NCBI GenBank assembly: GCA_963669155.1
Contig: OZ022593.1
Span: 19,821,683-19,885,682, forward strand
DNA from: Arbacia lixula
Taxonomy: Eukaryota; Echinodermata; Echinoidea; Arbacioida; Arbaciidae
DNA length: 64,000 bases
Direction of reading: 5' to 3'
The notes beneath the pieces are model-generated. The model was given only the letters and a program-made list of their open reading frames with translations, did not search any database and was not told the DNA's origin. The stretch's first letter is position 1. Every line of letters starts with the position of its first letter. A program made the position numbers and the translations under genes. Shown piece after piece: positions 1 through 11,023 of the stretch.

Positions 1-156
1 TTAAACTCTTACTGTGCTGTGTATTTTTTTGGCAAGCAATGCGCACAGTCCCATAGAGAAACATTCTACCTGGGACAGAAAGAATTGTAAAGAAGTTGAT
101 GATCAATTTTGTTTCATTAGATTCAAAACAATGTCTTGATGTTTGTCTTTTGCCAG

Positions 157-275
157 GCCCGGGGACCTACGATCCTGCCAAGAAGGATACAGTCAAACTC
201 AGTCTCCTGGTCGGGAAGGACCAACGCTTTAAGGAGCTCCGCAAGAACGAGAATCCAGGCCCAGGAACTTATGAG
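157..275 (+). CDS. STPG-family sperm-tail PG-rich protein, penultimate exon
   Basis: The exon is bounded by a CAG acceptor (ends 156) and a GTAAG donor (starts 276), enters in phase 1 and leaves in phase 0. It encodes two PGPGTY boxes, GPGTYDP and NPGPGTYE, about 30 residues apart. These boxes define the SHIPPO/STPG repeat of axoneme-associated sperm-tail proteins. Together with the exon at 2487 it gives the C-terminus of an STPG1/STPG2-like protein; the upstream exons lie left of the window. Family membership is well supported by the repeat. Which STPG paralogue this is cannot be decided from two exons. Confidence 0.75.
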
Positions 276-2486
276 GTAAGCTTCTGCTTTAGTTCTCATG
301 TCATATTAAGGTCACTCATTTTCTACAAGTGCATATTGCTTCTCATGAATTTCTCCTGATGGTTTCCAGCTGTTTTGTATTTAGCATATTAAAATAATGT
401 TGTTGGCCATTGAATATAGATCATTCTGTTAAAGTTGATATTCATAGAAAATCCAAAAATATAGCGATCCATATATCAATGGAAAGCTGAAAGTGTGTAG
501 AAGTCAAATTTATTCATTATTTTGCTTATAAAATAACACAAAACAAATAAAAACAGTTTTTGTAACGCATCTCATAATGCTACGAACCCTGCCGTTTGCC
601 GTCCGCGAAAAGAGCGATTTATTGTGACGTAAGGTGAATGGGCACGTAAGCCATCTCCAGCCGCTACATTACGTGTTTTATACGTATAGCTCTAGTATAT
701 CGTCCTGACTAAATATACCATTTAAGGCTATATATCACTGTCTTTTAGATTTTTCTTGTTAGTAACATTTGAGTAAGTCTTGCACAAATTTAGAAAAATA
801 ATCTCAGCAATAATAAAGTAAGAAAAATGAAAATATTCTGACCTTTATCGGGAGGTTTTACATCGAAATACGAAGTCGAGTCTATACTGAATTTAATACG
901 AGCTGTCGTTCGGAAAAGTTAGTTTTCTTGCACTTGAACGTTTTGTAGAGGTTATGCCATCTACCGACCTTTCAATTAAGGCTTACAGATATCTCAAATA
1001 AGGTTGATAGAAGACTTGAGATAATATAATCTAGATATCAAACACTCTATAGACCCATTTATATTCTTCTCGAAAGATTTGTTGACGTTCAACGTCATAC
1101 ATACTGCAGTACGATTATGCACGCGCGTACGTCATTATAGCCCATGCACATCGCGACTGCATATTGTACGGTATAGCCTTACTGGTGCATTCGCATTCCA
1201 TGATTACAATGTATGCTCGCGATCGCACGCGTACACATGTATGGGTATTGCGCATTTTCCTTTCATCAACTCTCTGCTCATCGTTCGACATTTCTGCTCG
1301 CAAGGGAAAGACAATCAACTGACAACAACTTATGCATGTATGTACATTGTGTACTGCTATACTTGTGGTCTCTTATTGCGCGAAATACATGTATAAACTG
1401 GTTTGTCAACATGAACGGTATCATAGTACATGTACATGTCTGCATCGTAGTTTTAATCTTATACAATTTCATCAGGATTGTTGACAGAACAATCGAGTCC
1501 TGTTCTTTTTTCTGTTTCGTCCCGGCCGACCGGTAGCTAGCTCGACTTTATCGCTATACTGCTACGGCGACGCTTAGCTACTGCACGGATCGGGCCCACG
1601 GTTATTGCAAACTCGCGCACTAAAAAAAATAAATACCCTTTAGTCTAAATCATTTCAACTACATACCAATTTTCGGTGCTGTTTGGATCAAGCCTGGCAT
1701 GATCCTGGTTGCCCCTTGGCCTAGCATCCCCGTAGTTTTCCATTTATAGATCGAGATCGACATCTTCTTGAAGTTCAGGTTCTGGTTCATGCCGGTAAGC
1801 AATCTCTATAGCGTCCGTAACAATTCGTACTCGCAGCTTGAGCCGGAGGAGCGTTTGATTTATCATCAAAATCTCCCACTTCACCTTCATCGATTTCACT
1901 ATCTGGTCCACTACGAGAGCTAATACTCTCGTCTTCAAGTTATTCTTCGAAATTGTCGATTTCAAAATCTAAATCGAGTCCAACTCATCCATTGTTGAAA
2001 TCTAAAAAATAGTTCAGTTCGCGAAACGCCGGGCGAAACGTAATTGCTGTTCGGCACGTACACGAAAGTTGCACGTGACCGATTGTCAAATGAAATCGTG
2101 GACATTCAGTTACGTCATGCACTGTGGCCTATTTTACGGGACGTAAATTGGGCAGATTTCGAGAGGGAATTTGAGTAGTTTTTGTTTGGATATTTCTACG
2201 CTCCTGGTTTGTTTTAAAGTTTGGGATTAGCGTTATAATGATCATCAAGTCATAAACTTTACAATGATATCAAATTCAACCGTATTTAAAATCAATGAAT
2301 ATCAACTTTAACTTAATGCCTGCTCTGCCAAAAAGTAATAGCAGTATTTTCATATAATGCATATGCAATGCCAAACACATTACAACATGCATATTGTTTA
2401 ATCCTCATTGTCTGTTCATTGTCTGCCAGACACATAACAACATACATATTATGTAATCCTCATTGCCTGTTCATTACTCATTGCAG
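276..2486 (+). other. STPG last intron
   Basis: GTAAG...CAG intron of about 2.2 kb. Most of it is AT-rich and without recognisable genes. About 1740-1990, read on the minus strand, contains an acidic reading frame (LEDESISSRSGPDSEIDEGE) interrupted by stops; its style recalls the acidic N-terminus of piggyBac-like transposases, but no catalytic part is visible. At 2380-2486 the acceptor region is duplicated in tandem, each copy ending in a pyrimidine-rich stretch and CAG. Confidence 0.5.
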
Positions 2487-2624
2487 CTGAGCCCTCTCTT
2501 GCAAGACACTGTCCTGAAAGGTACCTTCAACGCCACTCTCAACAACCCCATCGCCCCTCAGCTAGAGTTGCATAGAGCACCCTCACAGGCAGCGAAACAA
2601 CAGGCCTTTGTGCTCGGAGTCTAG
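2487..2624 (+). CDS. STPG-family sperm-tail PG-rich protein, terminal exon
   Basis: The exon begins after the TTGCAG acceptor in phase 0, matching the donor at 276, and encodes 45 residues before a TAG at 2622-2624. It starts LSPLLQDTVLKGTFNATLNN and ends QQAFVLGV. The 'KGTFNATLNNP' type of motif resembles the C-terminal part of STPG proteins, as best I recall the family. There are no frame lesions, so the gene looks functional. The 3' UTR follows directly. Confidence 0.75.
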   Translation: MSPLLQDTVLKGTFNATLNNPIAPQLELHRAPSQAAKQQAFVLGV

Positions 2625-3890
2625 AACTTTTGTTTTCTTTATGTCAGCTTGTCATTTATATTTATTTCTATCTGTCCCACTTACTGAAAATGGTGTATGC
2701 TGCAGAAGGAGGGATATTTCATTTTGGGATGCCATTTTTAGGTTAGTATAGAAGAGCTATGTTATTCTGTCCTCATACTTTTATTCAAGAGATATTAGGA
2801 ATGGACTTAACATCTAGAGTAGGGGAATCGTCTTTGTACCTTATAAAAAGATAATATGGTGGGAATCTTTTGATGAAAAGCTAAAAAAAAAAGGAAACAT
2901 TTGTGATTGATTTGAAAAATGATTAGGGATGGGCATCATCCTATGAAATAATACTAGATAAAAAAAATAGTAAATATTTATGTTAAATTTGGATGCAATC
3001 TCCTCACATATTTTCATAACTATAAGGAAATTTGTCAGAGAAGTTTGTTATATTTGAGATAGATAGTACACCTGCGATGGCAATCACTTTGTATGTCGTG
3101 AATTTAAAGGTTGTTACAGGGAATCTTTGTTTGGAGAAGCCAGAGGAAGTTGGATAGCCAATTTGTGACAGGATGTCAGTTGAGCGTGTATGAAAGAATG
3201 GCCAGCTTAGGAATACGTGTGGAGTATGTACATCATTTATGATCGGTCTGAATAAAACAGGCTTTTGATTCATCTCATACTTCCTTATCATGTGTTTGCA
3301 TATGTATTATACACAATAAACTGCTTCCATTAGTGCTTTTTCCATTGAATAGGACTAAATCAACAGTTCAATATTATATATCGTATGTCTATGTTCATGT
3401 ATGCGTATGTGTATGACAAGATTTTGGTGCTCTGCAAAACAAAACTCTTTGTGAAAGCTTAGAGCCCAGGTCATAGTTGATGCCTAACCTTCTCACTCAC
3501 ATGGTCACACACACATATGTAACATACAGGGTTTTCATAACTTGATACTGAGAGAGTTAATGTTCAAATTAACAGTGGTGTGTGTGTTATTCTTCCTTCC
3601 TCCATTCACCATTGAAGGGATCAATCCGAGCCAACTTTTTTTTTGTCATGTGAAAGTGCTGACTTTATGAATGATAATGTGAACTGAAAGATTATTAAAT
3701 GTTCTTTGAATGTTGTTTGAGAGATTATTATTATGCACATCAATCTTTTTATCCGTCCATGGATTTCTACCGCCCTACTCATTGACAAAATTTGACATGT
3801 GTGATATTTTCTACAAATATTCTTTGATTTGTCAGTGTATGTTATGTTTAAATATGTATATAATAAAGATTATATGAAATATTGCAAACA
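2625..3890 (+). other. STPG 3' UTR and polyadenylation region
   Basis: AT-rich DNA without coding potential after the STPG stop. An AATAAA hexamer at 3862-3867, in an AT-rich context, is the best poly(A) signal candidate. The 3' end itself is inferred. Confidence 0.45.
3862..3867 (+). terminator. Candidate poly(A) signal of the STPG gene
   Basis: Canonical AATAAA about 1.24 kb downstream of the STPG stop codon. Assignment to this gene rests on position and strand only. Confidence 0.4.
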
Positions 3891-5150
3891 AAGAAGTATT
3901 GCCTTGTTCTCTGTTTATGGTTTCTGTAAATCATTGCCATTATTTATTTCTCAACCATCATAAGCCCCTTTTTAATGACCTTTTAGTGCTTATCATATTT
4001 GAGAAATTAAATGAAAGTAGACATTTCTTGATTTTTAATATGGATATATCTCATAGCATTACAAATGGGAACCAATAATCATCCCAGTTCTGATAATGCC
4101 TTACTTGGACAGATTCACAGTGTGGATTAATTATAAATGAAAGATTGGAAAATACCATCCTTCCGAACTTCTCTGGATCCTGTTGATTTTTATAGTTCAC
4201 AATGGCTGCTGCACTTGATAGTAGCCTGTGGTACAAATGTATATAACATGATTTTAGTCATTGCATAAATACCAAACTTGTACCAATTCTACAACTACTG
4301 CCACCAGACTTATTACCATCCTAAGCTATCGTCCAGTCACACCTACCAATCCTACCACCGGACATACGACTACTTCTACCACCAGCACCACTAGCACCGC
4401 CACCACCAAAACCACCATCACCAACACCACCACCACCACAATTTCCACATATCCTACCAAGCTACCACACATACAACTCCCACCATTTATCCTAATACTC
4501 CCACCACACCTACCTCATATCCTACCTTGGACAGATTAATTTTACTGTACCTGATACATAGTTGTAGCTCTTCAAGTTGATACTTTGATATTAGCTATTG
4601 CAGCATTTTTTTTCTTTTACACATTTTGTCCCTGTCATATGTTTTACATGCAACGGTTCTATTGGGTCTGCATGTCTTTGTGTACAGTTTTGACCTATTG
4701 TTTCCACCTCTTCCCACAAAATGCAAGTTTCTATTAGCCTTCATTTGTTCATCAATATATAAATGTTTGTTACAGAGATGGATCATCCAACAGGTGATTA
4801 TTGATATGCAAGCCTGGCACAGGTCAAAAGCGTTAAGTGCGCATGCTTCGGTTTGCAGGATATGTGCATACGTACGTACATCCCTATTTTTCATGCCTAT
4901 GAAACATGTTTTTATCATTCAGTCAGATATTTATTGTGCGCTACATAGCTTCGAAATGATGTGCACTATATGTTGCAATGGCCTTGATATACATTATGAC
5001 ATCACAGACAGCTGTCACCACATATTGACCTCTTTTCCTTGAGGTAGGCAACATCCTGGCTTCTTCATAGCATCACCATGAAAAGTATTCATTGGCAGTA
5101 GCACCTTCCTGTACCCATTGGCATAATTCACATAAGATAATGCTCTTTAT
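3890..5150. other. Intergenic, with an ACC-rich simple-sequence stretch
   Basis: No gene seen. About 4270-4530 is an imperfect ACC/CCA trinucleotide-rich tract on the + strand that keeps a Thr/Pro-rich frame open. This is simple sequence, with no start context or splice context to suggest coding. A similar tract lies at 52560-52935. Confidence 0.5.
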
Positions 5151-5290
5151 TGACAAATGCCAGCCTGGATGAGAATATCGCATAGGAACTGCATGCTAAT
5201 CATCCAGAGAACCTTCACATCACGATGTTTGCTAGGACAGCAGTGTGGTGTATGCAACCCCGAGCCTCCGTTGTTAATTGAGCTACTTTT

Positions 5291-5333
5291 GGCGACCAAT
5301 AAGACTTCCGGTCCGCGACCATTAAGACTTCCG
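5291..5333 (+). repeat. Left subterminal repeat pair of the foldback element
   Basis: Two direct copies of GCGACCAATAAGACTTCCG-like sequence, at about 5292 and 5315 (the second reads GCGACCATTAAG). The inverted counterpart at 14854-14889 also has two GCGACCAATA copies, 25 bases apart. Similar A-rich sequence continues inward at both ends. Confidence 0.5.
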
Positions 5334-5639
5334 TCGTCTGCTACAAGTGAGAACAATAGAATATGGTGCTACGGTGTCTTCAAAAAAACAAATGAGAATT
5401 TAAAGCGTTAAGTGTAAAAATAAAGAGACAAGAAGTGGAATAAAAATACATTACGTGGCACTTATAAGAAAACGAAGCTGGATCATTTAAAGGATCTATG
5501 TATGTCTTTACTTGATACATAAAAAAAACGTAAAAACAATCTTTTTCTTCCGTAGAGATGATGAACAAATCCAACTTGGAAAACGATACAAGCGGCGTAT
5601 CGGCCATGTCCTAAAGAAAAAGGCGTGTAATCCTTATCA

Positions 5640-7420
5640 TAATCCAGGGCTTTATACCACTTTCATTTGACACTTAAACTAACTAATGATTTATATCGGG
5701 TAAAAGCTGAATAATTGCTCTACACTCTCATATAGGTGGCATGTCGGAATACTTTGACTGGATCTTACTGTTCCAATTTGAAATATGGGCTCAAACCGGC
5801 GTTTCGGCCAATTTATGTGCAGCATTCATAGGATAAACCGAAAATAGTCGTAATTCCTCTAACAATGTTAATACTATCGTATGACACTTAAACTAACTTA
5901 TGATTTATATCACATGAAAGCTAATTAGTTGATCTACAATCTCAAATAGGTGGCATGTCATTTTGAAATCCGGGCTCAAACAGGCATATCACGCACGGTA
6001 TTCCCAAGATTTACTGAAAATGGCCATAACTCTTCCAAAAATGTCGGGGCGTTTAAACCTATCGCATGACACTTTAACTAGCTCAAGAGTTATATGAGGT
6101 AAAAGCTGAATAGTTGCTCTTTACCCCCATATAGGTCCCATGTCGGAACTTTTTGATTCAGTCTTACTGTTTCACTTTGAATAAAGGGCTCAAACCGGCA
6201 TATTACGCACGGTATTCACCAGATTTACCGAAAATGGCCATAACTCTTCCAAAAATGTCAGGGCTTTTAAACCCATCGCATGACACTTTAACTAACTAAT
6301 AAATAGTTTGAGGTAAAGGCTGAATTATTGCTCTTTACCCCCATATAGGTCCCATGTCGGAACTTTTTGATTCAGTCTTACTGTTGCAGTTTGAATATAG
6401 GGCTCACACCGGCATATTACGCACGGTATTCACAAGATTTACCGAAAATGGCCATAACTCTTCCAAAAAAGTAGGGGCTTCTAAACCTATCGCATGACAC
6501 TTTAACTAACTAATAAATAGTATGTGGTCAAAGCTGAATAGTTGCTCTTTATCCCCATATAGGTCCCATGTCGGAACTTTTTGATTCAGTCTTACTGTTT
6601 CACTTTGAATAGAGGGCTCAAACCGGCATATAACGCGCGGTATTCACAAGATTTACCGAAAATTGCCATAACTCTTCCAACAATGTCAGGGCTTTTAAAC
6701 CCATCGCATGACACTTTAACTAACTAATAAATAGTATGAGGTCAAAGCTGAATAGTTGCTCTTTATCCCCATATAGGTCCCATGTCGGAACTTTTTGATT
6801 GGGTCTTACTGTTTCACTTTGAATAGAGGGCTCAAACCGGCATATAACGCGCGGTATTCACAAGATTTACCGAAAATTGCCATAACTCTTCCAAAAAAGT
6901 AGGGGCTTCTAAACCTATCGCATGACACTTTAACTAACTAATAAATAGTATGTGGTCAAAGCTGAATAGTTGCTCTTTATCCCCATATAGGTCCCATGTC
7001 GGAACTTTTTGATTCAGTCTTACTGTTGCAATTTGAATTCAGGGCTCAAACCGGCATATTACGCACCGCATGCGTAGGATTTACCGAAAATGGCCATAAC
7101 TCTTCCAAAAATGTTAGGGCTTTTAAACCCATCGCATGACACTTTAACTAACTAATAAATAGTATGAGGTAAAAGCTGAATAGTTGCTCTTTATCCCCAT
7201 ATAGGTCCCATGTCGGAACTTTTTGATTGGGTCTTACTGTTGCAGTTTTAATATAGGGCTCAAACCGGCATATACGCACGGTATTCACCAGATTTACCGA
7301 AAATGGCCATAACTCTTCCAAAAATGTCGGGGCTTTTAAACCCATCGCATGACACATTAACCAGCTCGTTATTTATATGAGGTCAAAGCTCAAACCGGCA
7401 TTTCGGCCAATTTACGCACT
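5640..7420 (+). repeat. Left foldback arm: about 8 tandem 214-bp units
   Basis: The landmark TGTCGG/TGTCA recurs at 5742, 5956, 6141, 6355, 6569, 6783, 6997 and 7211. Spacing is exactly 214 bases except for one shortened unit (185) between 5956 and 6141. Inner units are much more alike than the outermost two, which have drifted. Each unit includes AAACCGGCATATTACGCAC and CATGACACTTTAACTAAC. The array is the reverse complement of the one at 11010-14700. Confidence 0.95.
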
Positions 7421-8395
7421 GAGAGGAGGACGTCACCGACAGCTCCCCCACCTCTCGAGAGGACTGCGGATTGGCCTTCGTCGTCTCCATCTTCATCGAG
7501 CTCCACTCCGACCACTCCAACTCGACAAACGACTCCACCACGACCAACGGCCTCCACCACTCCAACTCAACCGACGACCTCCACCACTCCAACTCCACCG
7601 AGACCAACGACCTCCACCACTCCAACTCGACAAGCGACTCCACCCAGACCAACGACCTCCACCACTCCAACTCGACAAACGACTCCACCACGACCAACGA
7701 CCTCCACCACTCCAACTCGACAACCGACTTCACCAAGACCAACGACCTCCACCACTCCAACTCCACCTAGACCAACGACCTCCACCACTCCAACTCCACC
7801 TAGACCAACGACCTCCACCACTCCAACTCGACAAGCGACTTCACCAAGACCAACGACCTCCACCACTCCAACTCGACAAACGACTCCACCAAGACCAACG
7901 ACCTCCACCACTCCAACTCGACAAGCGACTCCACCAAGACCAACGACCTCCACCACTCCAACTCGACAAGCGACTCCACCAAGACCAACGACCTCCACCA
8001 CTCCAACTCGACAAGCGACTCCACCAAGACCAACGACCTCCACCACTCCAACTCGACAAGCGACTCCACCCAGACCAACGACCTCCACCACTCCAACTCG
8101 ACAAGCGACTCCACCCAGACCAACGACCTCCACCACTCCAACTCGACAAACGACTCCACCAAGACCAACGACCTCCACCACTCCAACTCGACAAACGACT
8201 CCACCCAGACCAATGACCTCCACCTCCAATGACCTCCACCACTCGACAGATGACTTCACGCAGACCAACGACCTCCACTCCAACTCGACAGACCGCTCGA
8301 CTTGAGAAGACACTCACTCCAGTGACTCGAGGGATGACACCTAGACATAACAGGCTGAACTCGTCGGATGTTTTACTAATACTGGATGAAATCAC
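7361..8395 (+). pseudogene. Foldback-core gene, exon with 45-bp Thr/Pro/Arg repeats
   Basis: The frame that starts open inside the left arm (after a TAA at 7358) reads TPPRPTTSTTPTRQA repeats of 15 residues (45 bp) for roughly 16 units from about 7500 to 8215. It ends with a unique segment, LNSSDVLLILDEIT, before a GTAAG donor at 8396 (phase 2). No ATG is seen in this frame near the start, so an upstream exon or a start inside the arm is needed. A 16-bp duplication near 8210-8240 shifts the frame between the repeats and the unique tail, so this copy looks broken. The repeats are low complexity and give no functional hint. Splice phase agrees with the exon at 8864, which is why I assign it to the same gene. 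Confidence 0.5.
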
Positions 8396-8863
8396 GTAAG
8401 TTTGATCATGACGTGCGTATAAGTCAATATTTAGATTAAAATACGAACGTATTGTGCTAGGCAGCATCAATGAATCATATTCAACTCAATGTTAATGAGC
8501 ACAATTTGGTTTAAGTTGATTAAGTTCGTAAATACTTGTGAGCATCAGCACTCTTATCAATTCAGGCCACTGATTGTTTCACTTTTTAACATTAGAGCTG
8601 AAAAGAGTTCTGTAGGATACAATTTCCGTCTTGATTGTAGATTTTGAATTTGTGTTCCATACAAGTAGCTCTAGTCACCACCCTCTATCTCCCTCTCACT
8701 CTTTCTGTGACTGTCTGTCTTTCTTTCTTCCTGGCCCGTGTCCGATGTCGCTATATTTTGTATGGGGGATGCTTTTTCGCCTCCTGACACATTTGTTTGT
8801 TAATACGGATTTTGTTATTTGATTAACCTTATTACTACCATGTTTCTGTGTGTATGCATATAG

Positions 8864-9089
8864 CGCACCAGACTTTCTCCTTAGTCCATCCGCCTGTGGG
8901 CATGCGGGATGTGAGGTCATCACACTTATTGATAGTCGACATGCGGGGTGGTACTCAAGCGACATCATACTCAACCCAAAGACCAGGAGGGTGTCATCTT
9001 CTACTTCTCGTAAACGGGCCAAGAAGGTGTCGAGGCGCCGCGATACCAATACATCCACCGATCACGCTGACATTGACCAAATCCTAGAG
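8864..9089 (+). pseudogene. Foldback-core gene, second exon (basic region)
   Basis: Bounded by ATATAG (ends 8863) and GAG|GTATGT (9090). It enters in phase 2 as the previous exon requires, leaves in phase 0, and is fully open for 75 codons. The protein starts APDFLLSPSACGHAGCE, has a HAGWYSSDIILNP segment, and then a basic Ser/Arg/Lys run (SRKRAKKVSRRR) that looks like a nuclear-localisation or nucleic-acid-binding patch. No family is recognised. It lies in the core of the foldback element between the arms and is probably part of the element's own gene. Confidence 0.55.
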
Positions 9090-9542
9090 GTATGTAACAC
9101 TGGCTGATAACCTTTGGGTAATATTAAAGTAGACATAAATTCGATGTCTTTTACTATGGCTCCACATTCTCGAGTACAGAAAGTTATTATTTGAGCTAAT
9201 GCCTCGACAAAAAATGAAGAAATGTGATCAACATACCACCTCGTGAGTATCTTACGAGAATACTGTTATGATTTGGGGACCGTAACACCGTTGAGACGGA
9301 TTGATGAGTATATGCATAATGTTATGAATTCTTTATTTAAAGAGGATGAACATGTTTTGATTACAGAAATTGGAAAAAAACTTTCGACGTAGTATATCGT
9401 AGATTTTTATATTAGATATAGTGTCCGCTTCGCCAGACCAAACCTTAATGTCTACTATGTAAATATTTTGAATGCACTGAATGGATATTACTTAACAAAT
9501 CAATATGTGTCTAAATATCTGATGCTTTTTGTACATAATTAG

Positions 9543-11023
9543 GAATTCGAACAAGAGGAATTGATTTCTACTCCTGCACACCGAACAAGATCACGATGTC
9601 GTCGACGCTGCAAAGTTCAAAACAGTTTGGTTGGTATGCACGCTCCAAAGATGTTGGGGGGTTCTCCAGCTTCTAGCAAGCGTTTTGGTCGGCATGGTAG
9701 ACGTAAGTATTCTTCCATTAATCTCAATGAAGTTGCAAGTGCCATAGTTCATACAATCAACGGAGCTGAAATTCCTGCATTTGACTCTATTTTCTATAAA
9801 AAAAAAAGTAGCAACGAAGCTGGAATGGCCAACATCGCGTCATAAAAAATCAGTGATATTGCTTAGGCTGTACTGGAATGAAAATAGGGGTAACATTAGA
9901 GAGCTAGTACAGGAGTTAATTCAATTACAATATCCTACTGCCAGTGAAGTGATGTCAAAGGATCCCGAATCGAGTAATTCCCCAGCATTAGTAAGCCTTT
10001 CGTCCTCTACCGATGGAAAACGCACGAGAAAACGAAAGTGCATGTCAGATAACTGATTAGTCGAAGACACTGCGAAAAGGGGTATTACTCTTTACTGCAT
10101 TTGCCAAACCCCTTTACGACGATAAGTGTCAGTACATGGAATGTGATGGTTGCAGTGAGTGGTATCATAACACTTGCATGAATATTCCTCCTCATATCAA
10201 GAACGGACGAGGTGTTACATTTTACTGTGGGCGAAATGCGTGCAATAACCATGATAACGGGGAAGTAAGACTAACTACAGGTTCAAAATGTACTGCATTC
10301 GGAGGGTTGAATGAACATGTTAAAATCAAAATAGAAAGTGACGGGGTCGAAAACACAAATTCATCTGTTTTTGAAAAAGTAGGAAATATAATAGATGAAG
10401 AAGAGTCTAAAAGTGCAATGCCAAATGAAAATCAAACTCTAACCACACTTTCAGACTGCACGCCATGCTCTGAAGATATTAGATTGTATCCTAATGCTGC
10501 AAAATCGGGCATCGTCTTGGAAACAGAATTGATCATTGATAATGATTTTGATGATGAACGCGAAAAAGATATTCAGGAAAATATGTCAGACATTCAGATT
10601 CAGAATCATAGTTCGCGAACTTGTCACAATGTGATACAAAAAGAGGTTGATCATACAGACTCGCGTGCGCCGCATGATGGCGTTCATTCACACTCTTTGC
10701 CTTGTAATGGATCCAATGACCAGTTAGAAAATGAATGTAATTTTGAATCTGATCGTAAGAGAATACAGAGCGTAAACACTACTGTAGAAGGAAGCGATGC
10801 ATTGAACAATGCAAGCGGACTTACTCGTAATCTAGACGATTATTCCTGTGAAAGCGATTCAAAGAGTGCTCACCCACTTACCACTTATGCTAATGACGTG
10901 ACTATAAACGAGGAACCTGTAACTGATAACTCTTTTGAAGATGCATCATTTAAATATCAGTTACCTGATACCACATCTTTTATTTTCCCAGAAGAAGAAT
11001 GGCGTAATTTATACCGTGCGTAA
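9543..11023 (+). pseudogene. Foldback-core gene, last exon with BPTF-like PHD finger
   Basis: The exon begins after TTAG at 9542 in phase 0 (EFEQEELISTPAHRTRSR), continues with a basic region and a helix-like stretch (LYWNENRGNIRELVQELIQL), and then a PHD finger: CIC at 10096-10104, C and CDGC, then WYHNTC, then FYCGRNAC near 10230. Spacing resembles the BPTF/NURF301 PHD, a reader of methylated histone H3. An acidic Ser/Asp/Glu-rich tail ends at a TAA (11021-11023) already within the right arm. Lesions: a frame change at an A10 run (9798-9807), a TGA at 10054, and a one-base shift at about 10112 inside the PHD finger. It is therefore a decayed copy, unless slippage at the A run is used. No transposase signature was found. 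Confidence 0.6.

Noticed and set aside
1079-1536. Overlapping open frames on both strands
   Set aside because: No protein family resemblance, no splice context and both strands open. Probably chance in intron DNA.
4261-4539. Thr/Pro-rich open frame
   Set aside because: It lies in ACC simple sequence with no splice or promoter context. The openness follows from composition, as at 52556-52932.
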